This document shows positions 16,191 through 25,586 of a stretch of DNA of 64,000 nt, piece by piece. Each line of letters begins with the position of its first letter. The first letter of the stretch is position 1. The translations under genes were made by a program, and so were the position numbers. Under the pieces are notes generated by a model. It ran no database searches. It saw only the letters and a list, made by a program, of their open reading frames with translations, and was not told the origin of the DNA. Source of the DNA: Amaricoccus macauensis (GTDB lineage: Bacteria > Pseudomonadota > Alphaproteobacteria > Rhodobacterales > Rhodobacteraceae); NCBI RefSeq assembly GCF_014201905.1, contig NZ_JACHFM010000003.1, positions 310,001 through 374,000 on the forward strand, in the 5' to 3' direction.

Positions 16191-18412
16191 ATGGAGGACA
16201 TGCCCATGGACATGCTTGTCGACGCGCCGGTGATGCGGGCGCCCCTCGGCTGGAACGGCCGGACACTGAAGCAAATGCTCGAGGACTCCGAGCGCCTCGT
16301 GGCCGAGACCGGCCGCTATAACGGCCTCGATTACCTGAAGCTCCAGACCGAGCAGCCGATCCTCTACGAGAAGATATTCTCGCGGCTGCGCGGCGGCCTG
16401 GTCAACGCCCGTTCGACGGCGCTGAACATCCCGCCTCGCCGATCGTCAAGGAGATCGGTGAACTCTCCTTCGCGATCTACACTCCCGAGGGCGACTCGAT
16501 CGCGCTTTCGACCGGGATCATCGTTCACGTCCACACCATGTCGGACGCGATCAAGTTCATGATCCGCAACAACTACGAGGCGACACCGGGCATCAAGCAC
16601 GGCGACGTCTTCTGCAACAACAACTCGATGATCGGCGACGTGCACACCGCCGACGTGCACACGATCATCCCGATCATCGTTGGTGACGAGCTGGTCGGCT
16701 GGGCCGCCGGCGTCACCCACGAGATCGACGTGGGCGGCATCGAGCCCGGCTCGATGTGCTATGGCCACGCCGACCGCTACGGCGACGGGCTCCTCGTCTC
16801 GTCGGAGCGCGTGGGCGAGAATGACGAGTTCTACGCGCACTATCTCCAGCGCTGCCGCGAGGGCGTCCGGGCGGAAATGTACTGGGTGCTCGACGAGAAG
16901 ACCCGGCTCGCCGGTTGCCAGATGGTGCGCGAGCAGGTGATGCGCACCGTCGAGGAGGTCGGGCTCGACACCTTCAAGGCGTTCATGCGCGAGGCGATCG
17001 AGGAAGGCCGGCGCAGCTTCCTCGCCCGGTCCCGGCAGATGCTGGTGCCCGGCGTCTACGAGGCGCCGAGCTTCACCGACCTGCCGTGGTCCGAGGACGC
17101 CAACGTCCATCGGCTCGCGCGCAAGGACATGATGATGCACGCGCCGTTGCAGATGACCGTCGGAGGCGACGGCCGGCTCGACCTGTCATTCGAGGGAGCG
17201 AACAAGTGGGACTTCCACTCGTTCAACTGCGCCCCCTCCCCGATGCAGGGGGCGATGTGGGTGCAGCTCACCCAGACGCTCTGGAACTCGGACAAGATCA
17301 ATGACGGGGCCTATTTCGCCACCAGCCTGAAGCTGCCTTACGGCTCCTGGTGCAACCCGGATTACGAGAAGGTCTCGACCACGCTCACCTGGTTCTTCCT
17401 GATCCCCGGCTTCTCCGGGATGATCCGGGCGATCGGGCGCAGCTACTTCGCCCGCGGCTATGTGGAGGACATCTCGGCGAGCTACTGCACCTCGTGGAAC
17501 CTGATGCAGGGGGGCGGGATCAACCACTACGGCGTGCCCTCGGCCTTCACCAACTTCGAGGTCTCCTGCGGCGGCACCGGCGCGCTTTACGTCAAGGACG
17601 GCGAGACATCGTGCGCGGCCATGTGGAACCCCGAAGGCGACATGGGCGAGGTCGAGACCTGGGAGGCGCTCGAGCCGCTGATCTACCTCGGCCGCGGCAT
17701 GAAGCCCTCGACCGGCGGCCCGGGCAAGCAGCGCGGCGGCACCGGATCCGAGGCGCTGCGGCTGCTGTTCAAGACCGACTCGCAGACCATCTTCAACGGC
17801 GGCGAGGGCCACGTCTTCTCGAGTTACGGCATCTTCGGCGGCTATCCGGGCAATTCCGGCTATCGCCACAACATGCACGACACCGACCTCAAGGCCCGAT
17901 TCGACAAGCGCGAGCCCTATCCGGTGCTCGACGGCGACCCGGAAGCGTCGCAGATCTCCGCACTCTGCACGGCCGCCCGCGAAGACTTCGATATGAAGGC
18001 GATCCAGGGGCCGCAGGAGTACGACCTCTACCTGTCGATGAACCGCGGCGGCCCCGGCCTCGGCGACCCGCTGGAGCGCGAGCCGGAGGCGGTGGCGCGC
18101 GACGTGAACGAGGGCCACGTGCTCGAGCGTTTCGCCCGCTCGCTCTATAGCGTGGAACTGCTCAAGGGGACGGGCGAGCTCTTCACGGCCGACCTCCCGG
18201 CCACCGAGGCGCTGCGGGCGGAGATGCGCAAGTCGCGCCTCGCCCGGTCGAAGCCCGCGGCGGAATTCTTCGCCGAGGAGAAGCAGCGGGTCGAGAGCCG
18301 CGCGGTCATCAGGCCGGTGGCCGACATGTACCGCTCATCCATGAAGCTGTCGCCGGAGTGGGCGGCGAAGTACCGCGGCTTCTGGGCACTGCCGGACGAC
18401 TGGACCTACTGA
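16191..18412 (+). pseudogene. acxB: Acetone/ketone carboxylase alpha subunit (hydantoinase B-like), one-base frameshift
   Basis: The HyuB-type subunit is encoded in two frames. The first, 16191 to about 16436, reads from APLGWNGRTLKQMLEDSE to STALNIP. The second, from about 16437 to 18412, continues ASPIVKEIGELSFAIYTPEG and runs in frame to the stop. Restoring one G after the CCG codon near 16437 joins them perfectly into roughly 740 residues, near the family's usual size of about 770. The remainder is intact, including HGDVFCNNNSMIGDVHTAD and GGTGSEALRL. Translation starting at the ATG at 16538 would lack about 115 N-terminal residues. A sequencing error, a real mutation or programmed frameshifting are the options; the first two are more likely. 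Confidence 0.82.
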
Positions 18413-18424
18413 GGAGGACAAGCG

Positions 18425-18916
18425 ATGACGAGCTACACCGTCGAGCATCTCGCGCAGCTCAAGGACGGCCGGCTGCCGGCCAACGCCGTCCACGACATGC
18501 AGAGCAAGTACAAGGACGCTGACCGCTTCTTCAAGATACTGGAGGTCTGGCAGGCCTCGGTCGAGTGGGACGACCCGATCCTGCTGCCGCTCGCCGAGCA
18601 CCTCTTCGTGGTGCAGAAGCCGGACGGCCGCCGGGTGATCAAGTCGAAGTGGGGCCACGAGTACGGCGAGGCGCACGAGAACTGGAAGCTGCACGCCCGG
18701 GTCTTCGTCCGCGACACCGAAGAGCTGATGGACGAGATCTATCCGCGCCGCATGGCCTCGCACCCGGACTGGATGGTGATCCGCGAATACTACGACCCGG
18801 TGAGCGGCACGCTGCTCGAAGTCGAGGCGGTTCCCCCGGGCTATCCGCCGGTCCACGACTTCAAGCCGGACATCGACACCTTCTACCGCGATTGGCTCGG
18901 CAAGCCGTTCGCGTGA
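18425..18916 (+). CDS. acxC: Acetone/ketone carboxylase gamma subunit
   Basis: A 163-residue protein matching the small gamma subunit of acetone carboxylase (about 165-170 residues). It contains the segments WGHEYGEAHENWKLHARVFV and RRMASHPDWMVIREYYDPVSG, characteristic of that subunit. Its presence argues for an acetone carboxylase-type alpha2beta2gamma2 complex rather than a hydantoinase or acetophenone carboxylase. GAGGAGG lies just upstream of the ATG, 12 bases after the alpha-subunit stop. A strong hairpin follows the stop, so it ends the operon. Confidence 0.87.
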   Translation: MTSYTVEHLAQLKDGRLPANAVHDMQSKYKDADRFFKILEVWQASVEWDDPILLPLAEHLFVVQKPDGRRVIKSKWGHEYGEAHENWKLHARVFVRDTEELMDEIYPRRMASHPDWMVIREYYDPVSGTLLEVEAVPPGYPPVHDFKPDIDTFYRDWLGKPFA

Positions 18917-18920
18917 CCCT

Positions 18921-18950
18921 CGGCGCGGGCCATCCGCTTGGCCCGCGCCG
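18921..18950 (+). terminator. Rho-independent-like terminator after acxC
   Basis: An 11-bp perfect inverted repeat (CGGCGCGGGCC / GGCCCGCGCCG) with an 8-base loop, starting four bases after the acxC stop and followed by only a short CTT. It likely ends the carboxylase transcript. Confidence 0.7.
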
Positions 18951-19059
18951 CTTGACATGATGCCCGGACGCGCGCGCGTGCTTGCTGCAACGACATGAGA
19001 GGGCCGATCGGGAGACGCCGCAGCAAAACCGGCGCGGTGCGGGCCTCGGGGGGACTTCA

Positions 19060-19977
19060 ATGACGAAGCTCATCAAGCCGGAGGAACTCCCGCGCTGGGT
19101 CCCCGGTGATGTGACGATCGACAGCGGCCCGCTCGACTGGAACGGGATCAGCCTTCGTGGCTATCGCTACGCCCCGTCCGACGTCGAGGTGCCGGCGATG
19201 CAGACCTACATGATCGTGGTCTACCGCGACGGCGCCACCCCGATGACCCGACGCTGCGGCGCACCCTGGCGCTCGGAGCACGTGGCACCGGTCAGCGTGT
19301 CGCTCCTCACCCACGCCGCGCCGTCGCACTGGCGCTGGAGCGAGGAGATCGCGGTCAGCCACCTCTACCTGTCGCCCCGCGCGGTGGCGGCGGTGGCGGA
19401 GGACGTCTTTGGCCGCGACGTCGACAGAGTCGAGCTTTTCGACGTGCTGAAGGTCGAGGATCCCGTCCTCGCGGCCATCGCCACGCAGCTCGAGGCGGAG
19501 GCGATCCAGGGCGGGCTCGGCGGCACGCTCTACACCGATGCGCTGCGCAACCAGCTCGGCATCCATATCCTGCGCAACTACGCTGACGTGCACTTCAAGG
19601 CCCCCTTCGTCGCTGGCGGCTTTACCGTCCGCCAGCGCAAGGCGGTGCGCGACTTCATCGAGGCGAACCTCGACCACGCCTTCACGCTCGCCGAGCTTGC
19701 AGAGGTGGCGAAACTTGGCGTCTTCCACTTCGGCTGCAAGTTCCGCACCGAGTTCGGCTGCACCCCGCACGCCTACCTGCTGCACCGCCGGATCGAGACC
19801 GCCAAGCGCCAGCTTACCGCGTCGCTCCTCCCGCTGAAGGCGATCGCCGCCAACGCGGGCTTCGCCGACCAGAGCCACATGACACGCCTGTTCCGCCGCT
19901 TCCTCGGCGTGACACCGGCCGAGTTCCGCCGCGCGACGAGCACGCGCCCCGGGGATCCGGTCAAAGACACGATCTGA
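19060..19977 (+). CDS. AraC-family transcriptional regulator
   Basis: A 305-residue regulator with an N-terminal sensing domain (about 1-180) and a C-terminal double helix-turn-helix (about 205-295). The second contains TAKRQLTASLLPLKAIAANA followed by GFADQSHMTRLFRRFLGVTPAEFRR, the classic AraC signature. It probably activates the adjacent acxABC and BKACE genes in response to a ketone or related alcohol. Known acetone carboxylase operons in Xanthobacter use a sigma-54 activator instead, so this would be a different control scheme. The ATG at 19060 is the first start with domain homology following it. It is separated from acxC by a terminator and so has its own promoter. Confidence 0.85.
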   Translation: MTKLIKPEELPRWVPGDVTIDSGPLDWNGISLRGYRYAPSDVEVPAMQTYMIVVYRDGATPMTRRCGAPWRSEHVAPVSVSLLTHAAPSHWRWSEEIAVSHLYLSPRAVAAVAEDVFGRDVDRVELFDVLKVEDPVLAAIATQLEAEAIQGGLGGTLYTDALRNQLGIHILRNYADVHFKAPFVAGGFTVRQRKAVRDFIEANLDHAFTLAELAEVAKLGVFHFGCKFRTEFGCTPHAYLLHRRIETAKRQLTASLLPLKAIAANAGFADQSHMTRLFRRFLGVTPAEFRRATSTRPGDPVKDTI

Positions 19978-20062
19978 ACCTCGCAAATACCACATCACGC
20001 AGTCCGGGATCCGACGGTCGCTCCGCGCGGCCGCCTCCACCCGACTCACAGGAGAGCAAGAC

Positions 20063-20500
20063 ATGCAGCGACTTCAGGGCAAGGTGGCAATCATCACCGG
20101 CGGCGCGGGCGGCATCGGCGAGGCGACGGCTGCGCGCTTCGTCAGCGAGGGGACGAAGGTGCTGCTGGTGGACATCGACGCCGGCGCGCTCAGCCAGGTC
20201 GCCGGGCGCCTCGACGCCGGCAGCGTCGCGACCTGCGTCGCCGACGTCTCCTCGGCCGAGGACGTGCAGCGTTACGTGGCAGAAGCGATTGACCGCTTCG
20301 GGCGGCTTCACACGATCTTCAGCAACGTCGGAACCGAAGGGGCGATCGCGCCGATCACCGACTATCCGCTCGAGGCCTTCGACAAGGTGATGGCCGCCAA
20401 CGTCCGCGGCGTCCGGCGTCAAGGCGACCGCCGGAGAGCAGGGATTGTCGCGACGAAGAATTCGGCAAGAACCGTCGCGAAATCCACGCTCCACATCTGA
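20063..20500 (+). pseudogene. SDR oxidoreductase, truncated after the NAD-binding half
   Basis: The frame starts well, with an AGGAGAG ribosome-binding site and QGKVAIITGGAGGIGEATAA, the TGxxxGIG cofactor motif, and proceeds through CVADVSSAEDVQRYV and NVGTEGAIAPITDYP to MAANVRGV at about residue 118. After that the sequence becomes unrelated and basic, and stops at 20500. The catalytic Ser/Tyr/Lys half is missing, so it should be inactive. Neighbours suggest it once belonged to the ketone module, perhaps as an alcohol or 3-hydroxybutyrate dehydrogenase. The stretch 20501-20780 after it holds no recognisable gene. Confidence 0.75.
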
Positions 20501-20780
20501 TGAATCCGACCGGTCACGCCGCCGTCGTAACCGGCCGGACCCTGTGCGACGCGCGTAACCTCCACCTTTCATCCGGCTGAAGCTGGAGTCCCGCAGCCAA
20601 TTTGGCGCGCCAGCGGCGAGGGCGGGTCCGCTCGCCGGAGATCATGTCGGCAGGCTTGCCGACCGGCCCGCCTGCCGGTGGACCGTGCCGGGTGAAGTGG
20701 GCCAGAGACCGGCTCGCTTCAGCGCCTTGTGGACCTCCCGCATCACCGCTTCCGCGGCCGAAATTCCAGTTCATCTCCAC

Positions 20781-23700
20781 TCAGTTGTCATTGCGTGCGT
20801 TGGTTACCGACAGTGTCAGTTGTCCAAAATCCTTGGGGTCGCTCTCATTCTCTCCGCTGATGACCTTGATCGTCGCCCCCGCCGTCTGGTCCGGCCAGAC
20901 CCGAAAATCTATGGTGTTGATGCCCTCGAGGTCTTTGCTGTTTTCCGACGTTCCTTCGTAAAGGGAGGCCAGCACGTCGATATCGATGATGTTGTCGCCG
21001 AGCCACCGCGCCGTGATGCGGTATTCAACGCGAACTTCTCCGCCCCAGCGGTAGGTGAGCGTCTGGGCATTTGTCAGCCGATCCGGCCCCAGTTCCAGTT
21101 CGAAATAGGTCGGGCCAGGGTCCTCGATCTCGTTATCGGCCCCCCACTCATCATCCTCGCCGTAGAAATCGGCCGTCACCTTCGCGACACGAAAGCGGTC
21201 TTCCGGCAGAACCAGTCGCAACTCCGTGTAGAAGTCCGCGCTATCGAGAGAAATGGGTTGCCGGACGGTCTGCAGCACGCCTTCGATAACCGGGCTTGCG
21301 CTGATCTCGTAAGCGCCGAACCCGACATCGCTGATCTCGAAGTAGCCGCTGGCATCGGCATTGTCCCACTTATCGCCTGCCAGCTCGACCCTCGCGCCCG
21401 CGGCCGGACTGCCATTGGCCGCGAACACTCGTCCGCGTACGGTGCCGCGCGTGAGAACAAGCTTCCACCGGCTGAGCGTATAGCTCTCCCGGCGCGGCTC
21501 CCGGAATATCGCGACCTCGGAGAATCCGTAGACGCCTCCGCGCTCAGGCCCGTCCCACCAGAGAATGTCGTCGGGTGAAACGGCGTCCGCATCCGTTGCC
21601 TGGCGCCAGTCATCATTGTCCTTGCCGTCGGCGTCGTCCCGCCCGAACGCGTTGAGAAACTGGTTCGCCGTGTCGTCGGCGGCATCCGTCAGCGCCTCTC
21701 CGAGCCAGCCGGCCTTGTCGTATGCGATGTCGTAGACGGTATTGTAGAGGTGCTCGCCGGCGGCGAGCCGCTCGTCAGCGGTGTAGGTATAGAGACCGTT
21801 GCGCGTGCCCGCGCGCACGCGCGCACCTGCGTCCACTACCTCGACGTCGGGTTCGGTGACAAAATCACCGTCACTCTCGAGATGAATGTTTCGAGCCCGT
21901 GCATGAAGCCAGATAAACGAAGAACACACGCTCGGCAGAGTGCCTTCCGACCATGTCCCGACTGCCAGATCATCATTCGCCGATTGATCAAAGCCGATTG
22001 AGGGATCGGTGTAGCAGTACCAGCGATAGTGGTATTTTCCCGGACGGTCGCGCACTCCCGCATCGCGCAGGCAATCGTCCGCCAGCTCCTGCAGCCTCTG
22101 ACGCACCTCGTAAGTATCGAGCAGAGGATCAGGCTTCACGATCAGGGGCGGGATCATCTTCATGTCATCGGTGATGGTCACGCCGACCCTCTGCCTGCCG
22201 AATGGACTGATCGGGTAGGTCTTCACGACGTCCGTCCGGCGAGACGGAGCCGGGTGGGGCGGAGCGATGAATTCCTCCTCCTTTGTGTTGAAGACGGACT
22301 GATCGACGGTCTGGACGATCGCGCCTGGCCAGGCATACTTCAGTGTGCCGGGGTGGAAACCGTCGGACCCATCGTCGATCACGCCGATCATGGAGTCGAT
22401 CAACCGCTCCTGACTGCAGGTGCTGTGGGCGATCTGCTGATAGTTCTGAGTCATGATTCCGCAATGCACATACCATTGCGGTGGATCGACCATGGTCATC
22501 ATGCCGCCGATGAGCCCGTCGCCACCAGGCGACAAGACGATGTCGCCACGAAGCGCATTCATCCATCGGGCAGGCATGAGCGCCTCCCTGACCTCACCCG
22601 TGATCTGGCAAACCAGCTGGGCGTCTTCAGCGGCTTTCGCGTCGGCGGTGCTGATGTTGTGGGGATCGCAGATCTGCCCCTCCGCGACCGGTCCTGCGGG
22701 CTCGGGCCCGCCGAGGAAAACGAGAGGAGGGATGCCCGGCGCTCCAGCGGCGTTTTGCAGTTCCGATTTCAGGAGGACCTCGGCGAGCATGCCAGCGGCC
22801 CGGCGCTGCGCGATACCATCACGTGCGCTGCGGAGCATTGCCGGTTTCGCGTTCATCACCGGGTGGGCGGCAATTTCGCCGAGAGGCACCATCACGGTGA
22901 GCGATGTCCGCTCCATGACCGGAGCAGCCTCGCCGATGATCTCCTCAATCCCGAAGCGTTCGTCGATACCGGGTCTGGTCAGTTCGCCCCACTTTTCCTT
23001 TGGCCACACCACGAGAGGCACGTCGGGATCGATCCGGCCAGGATCGATGGATGGAGGGGGGACAAAGGGGTCCGGCGGACGCCATGCCTGTTCCCTCAGC
23101 GGAATATCGAAGGTGGCGTTGATCCTGACGGGCAAGCCGGCCGCCGTGCCGGAATAGACGACGCTGAACCCGGTGACATCGTGGGGCAAGGAACCGGGGC
23201 CACCCGCGCCTTCGACGAAGGGGACGTTGACGTTGATCAGCGCGCTCGAACGGGCCGCGATCGTCAAGGGCTGACCGAGGCGGACAAACTGGCGTTGCGG
23301 CACGGTGGAGTCAGGCGCCACGTATGGCGTGAACGCCACCTGGTCGAGCGAGATCGCGGCCGGCTCGACGTTGTGGACAACCATCGAGGCCTTGAACAGA
23401 CCGGAGAACAGACCGTAGTCCTTGTGAGCAAGGACGTCAGCCACCACATGCGGCACCACAAACCCCCGACGCCGCATGGCCGCGCACGACGAGCTGACGA
23501 CGATGCTGCGCCTGACGGTGACGTTCGAATGTACCGCGCGACAGCTGACCTCGAAGCTGGTCGACTCGCGTCCGTGGTCCATCGCCGGAAAGAAGTCGTG
23601 GTTGACTGTCGGCACATGGGTGGTGACCCTTGTTCCGTCGCCGAAATCCCATTCATATCGTTCGGTCGGAACGACGAACTCGGGCGGCCTCTCCAGATCG

Positions 23701-24284
23701 AAGACACTTGAGCTGACCGAGATGGTCGACAGGCGGTCGGATCCGGATCGACGTATCGTTCTGGCGGGCGCGGTGGTTCTCAGCCGGGTCAGGGACCTCC
23801 CGAGTTTGCGGGAGAGCCCCCGGGATTGCGCAAGCTGTTTCCCGAAGGTGATCAGGTCCTGGCTCGATGCCGTGTTGAGCCTGGCGTGCCGAACTGTCAG
23901 CGGCGAAAACGCCAGACTCCTGGCGCGATCACCAAGCTCCATTGTGAGCTCGTAAGGTCTGGCAAGGACGGGAGTAAAATGCAGCATTGCCAACAGCCGC
24001 AGCCCGCCATGCGAGAACTGGAGTGGCTCGCCGGCCACCTCAATCTCGATGATCTTGCTTTCGCGGCGGCCGTCACGCGCCGATGCATGGACGAGAAGGC
24101 GGCGTTTTCCCGGCTTGTCTGCCTGAAACACCTGTTTCGCGCCGATCAGTCCATTGATCCTGACGGTTACTTCGTCTTCGTCGAATGCATTGCCATCATC
24201 AGCCCTGATTTCGATCTCGCAGGAGCCGCCTGGGGCAATTGGCATCGGCGTGGTCAACACTTCGCCGATCAGAGGCTGCGACAT
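20781..24284 (-). CDS. Large multidomain protein of unknown function (PKD-like, permuted NlpC/P60-like, CarboxypepD-reg-like)
   Basis: A 1167-residue protein started at the ATG at 24284, which has GGAGGG just upstream. There is no signal peptide or membrane segment. Residues 205-265 include YEWDFGDGTRVTT, a PKD-like beta domain. Residues 575-800 resemble a permuted papain-like (YiiX/NlpC-P60) hydrolase: GDIVLSPG (580-587), His607 in YVHCGIM and Cys787 in SVCSSFIW are in the order expected of that fold. Residues 946-1000 match a carboxypeptidase regulatory-like beta domain (GTVRGRVFAANGSPAAGARV). The C-terminal ~130 residues are beta-rich. The whole is not a family I recognise. It stands alone on its strand, and its sequence is visibly less GC-rich than the flanks, suggesting transfer. 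Confidence 0.65.
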   Translation of the reverse strand: MSQPLIGEVLTTPMPIAPGGSCEIEIRADDGNAFDEDEVTVRINGLIGAKQVFQADKPGKRRLLVHASARDGRRESKIIEIEVAGEPLQFSHGGLRLLAMLHFTPVLARPYELTMELGDRARSLAFSPLTVRHARLNTASSQDLITFGKQLAQSRGLSRKLGRSLTRLRTTAPARTIRRSGSDRLSTISVSSSVFDLERPPEFVVPTERYEWDFGDGTRVTTHVPTVNHDFFPAMDHGRESTSFEVSCRAVHSNVTVRRSIVVSSSCAAMRRRGFVVPHVVADVLAHKDYGLFSGLFKASMVVHNVEPAAISLDQVAFTPYVAPDSTVPQRQFVRLGQPLTIAARSSALINVNVPFVEGAGGPGSLPHDVTGFSVVYSGTAAGLPVRINATFDIPLREQAWRPPDPFVPPPSIDPGRIDPDVPLVVWPKEKWGELTRPGIDERFGIEEIIGEAAPVMERTSLTVMVPLGEIAAHPVMNAKPAMLRSARDGIAQRRAAGMLAEVLLKSELQNAAGAPGIPPLVFLGGPEPAGPVAEGQICDPHNISTADAKAAEDAQLVCQITGEVREALMPARWMNALRGDIVLSPGGDGLIGGMMTMVDPPQWYVHCGIMTQNYQQIAHSTCSQERLIDSMIGVIDDGSDGFHPGTLKYAWPGAIVQTVDQSVFNTKEEEFIAPPHPAPSRRTDVVKTYPISPFGRQRVGVTITDDMKMIPPLIVKPDPLLDTYEVRQRLQELADDCLRDAGVRDRPGKYHYRWYCYTDPSIGFDQSANDDLAVGTWSEGTLPSVCSSFIWLHARARNIHLESDGDFVTEPDVEVVDAGARVRAGTRNGLYTYTADERLAAGEHLYNTVYDIAYDKAGWLGEALTDAADDTANQFLNAFGRDDADGKDNDDWRQATDADAVSPDDILWWDGPERGGVYGFSEVAIFREPRRESYTLSRWKLVLTRGTVRGRVFAANGSPAAGARVELAGDKWDNADASGYFEISDVGFGAYEISASPVIEGVLQTVRQPISLDSADFYTELRLVLPEDRFRVAKVTADFYGEDDEWGADNEIEDPGPTYFELELGPDRLTNAQTLTYRWGGEVRVEYRITARWLGDNIIDIDVLASLYEGTSENSKDLEGINTIDFRVWPDQTAGATIKVISGENESDPKDFGQLTLSVTNARNDN

Positions 24285-24701
24285 GTAAACGCCCTCCAGG
24301 ATTTTCAAAATATTTGTCCGAAGTCGGCGCCAAAAACGGCGCGGGACTCGGAAATGATACTCGTCATTCTGGAAAATGTACAGTCGTGTTGCGGAACCAG
24401 AAGGCAGGCATCGTCCAACGAAACGCTCGACGTCACCGCGCCGGCTCTCTCGGTGGCCGAACCGCATCCTCGCGCGCTCGGGCCGCAAGGTCGTGCGCGA
24501 GAAGCTCCGGAACTTCGACGACCGCTACGGGCATCACCTTCGCCGAGGTGAAGCCGGCACGTGACCGACGCGAGGACTCCGGAGGGCGGACGTTCCGCCT
24601 TCGATCGGACCTTGCAGCCTCCGGGTGACGGGAGACCGTCATCCGGAGGCTGCCCGCAGAATAAGGTACGGAACAGGCGATCCAGGAGCCGCAGACGCCG
24701 C
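24285..24701. other. Intergenic region upstream of the large protein and the toxin-antitoxin pair
   Basis: Holds the promoter of the minus-strand large gene, including its GGAGGG ribosome-binding site, and a G+C-rich hairpin-like segment near 24605-24655 (two nearly complementary copies of CTCCGGGTGACGG). No gene is seen. Confidence 0.4.
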
Positions 24702-24730
24702 TTGATTTGGTAAGGATTTCTCCTTACATT
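24702..24730 (+). promoter_or_regulatory. Promoter with embedded operator of the prlF-yhaV genes
   Basis: A TTGATT (24702-24707) and a TACATT (24725-24730) are separated by 17 bases, as in a sigma-70-type promoter. Between and overlapping them is a perfect 7-bp inverted repeat, GTAAGGA-TTTC-TCCTTAC (24710-24727). An operator in the spacer fits negative autoregulation by the antitoxin or the toxin-antitoxin complex. The gene start is 28 bases downstream. Confidence 0.65.
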
Positions 24731-24757
24731 CTACGTGACCGATTATGGAGGCCCGCC

Positions 24758-25093
24758 ATGGGAGTCGTACTGAAAGAAGAAAGCACCATCACTGCCAAGG
24801 GGCAAACCACCGTGCCGAAATCCGTTCGGCAGGCGCTGGGCGTTGACTATGGCGGGCGAATTTCCTTTTTCGTTGATGAACAGCGCCGCGTCCATGTCCG
24901 GAAGGCCGAAGTTGAAGAAACCGCCGATCCCGTGATCGACAGTTTTCTCGAATTCCTCGCCAGGGACATGGCGAAACACCCCGAGACATCTGTCCTCCCG
25001 TTCCCGCAATCCCTGCTTGACCGGGCAGCTGCCCTGACGGCAGGAATGACGGTCGACCTCGATGCCGAGATCGAGGGAGACGTCTCGATCTGA
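24758..25093 (+). CDS. prlF: PrlF-type antitoxin (AbrB/MazE fold)
   Basis: A 111-residue protein with an N-terminal swapped-hairpin DNA-binding domain (STITAKGQTTVPKSVRQALG), the hallmark of AbrB/SpoVT-type antitoxins, and a C-terminal acidic segment likely to wrap the toxin. It should neutralise the YhaV toxin encoded directly downstream and repress the shared promoter, whose inverted repeat lies about 30 bases upstream. The ATG at 24758 is preceded by GGAGG. The pair is coupled, with toxin start two bases after the antitoxin stop. Both proteins match their E. coli counterparts in length. Confidence 0.87.
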   Translation: MGVVLKEESTITAKGQTTVPKSVRQALGVDYGGRISFFVDEQRRVHVRKAEVEETADPVIDSFLEFLARDMAKHPETSVLPFPQSLLDRAAALTAGMTVDLDAEIEGDVSI

Positions 25094-25094
25094 T

Positions 25095-25586
25095 ATGCTG
25101 ACGATCAATGGTTGGGCCGTCCTCGCACATCCTCTTTTTCTCGATCAATGGGAAACACTGATCGAGGCTGTCGAGGCGCTCAAGGCGAAGAGGCCGAAGG
25201 ATTATCAGAAAGCCGCCAACGCCAAGCTGCTCGCAGTCTTGGTCCAACTCGTCACCGTCACGGTCCCATCGGACCCAACGGCCGCGATCTATCGCCAAGG
25301 CTCCAGCCTTGGCGACGATCGCAAGCACTGGTTCCGCGCCAAGTTCGGCAACGGCCGATTCCGGCTTTTCTTTCGCTACAGCAGTGCCAGCAAGGTCATC
25401 ATCTTCGCCTGGGTGAACGACGAGAACAGCTTGCGGACCTACGGTTCCAAGACGGATGCCTACAAGGTTTTCAAGGGAATGCTGGACGGCGGCAATCCGC
25501 CCGATGATTGGAGCGCGTTGCATGAGCAGGCATCCTATCCCGAAGCCGTTGCGCGGCTGAAAAAGACCTCTCTCTCGAAACCGTGA
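25095..25586 (+). CDS. yhaV: YhaV-type ribonuclease toxin
   Basis: A 163-residue RelE-superfamily toxin similar to E. coli YhaV (154 residues), which cleaves mRNA. The segments INGWAVLAHPLFLDQWETL, IYRQGSSLGDDRKHWFRAKF, RFRLFFRYS and VIIFAWVNDENSLRTYGSKTDAY match the family throughout, with the conserved basic and aromatic residues of the active site (Arg/His in DRKHWFRAKFG, Arg in RFRLFFR). No lesion is visible, so the pair appears functional, in contrast to the decayed genes that follow. In this setting it may help retain the island. Confidence 0.9.
   Translation: MLTINGWAVLAHPLFLDQWETLIEAVEALKAKRPKDYQKAANAKLLAVLVQLVTVTVPSDPTAAIYRQGSSLGDDRKHWFRAKFGNGRFRLFFRYSSASKVIIFAWVNDENSLRTYGSKTDAYKVFKGMLDGGNPPDDWSALHEQASYPEAVARLKKTSLSKP

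Noticed and set aside
13946-16213. Very long minus-strand open frame (about 755 codons) antisense to acxA; similar long frames opposite ctaD, the SLC13 gene and the dpp operon
   Set aside because: These are by-products of high third-position GC: the translations are Arg/Glu/His/Asp-rich and lack any domain, while the opposite frames encode well-known proteins.
24605-24655. CRISPR-like or terminator repeat in the partly complementary CTCCGGGTGACGG segments
   Set aside because: Only two imperfect inverted copies, not spaced direct repeats; at most a hairpin. No CRISPR array was seen anywhere in the window.
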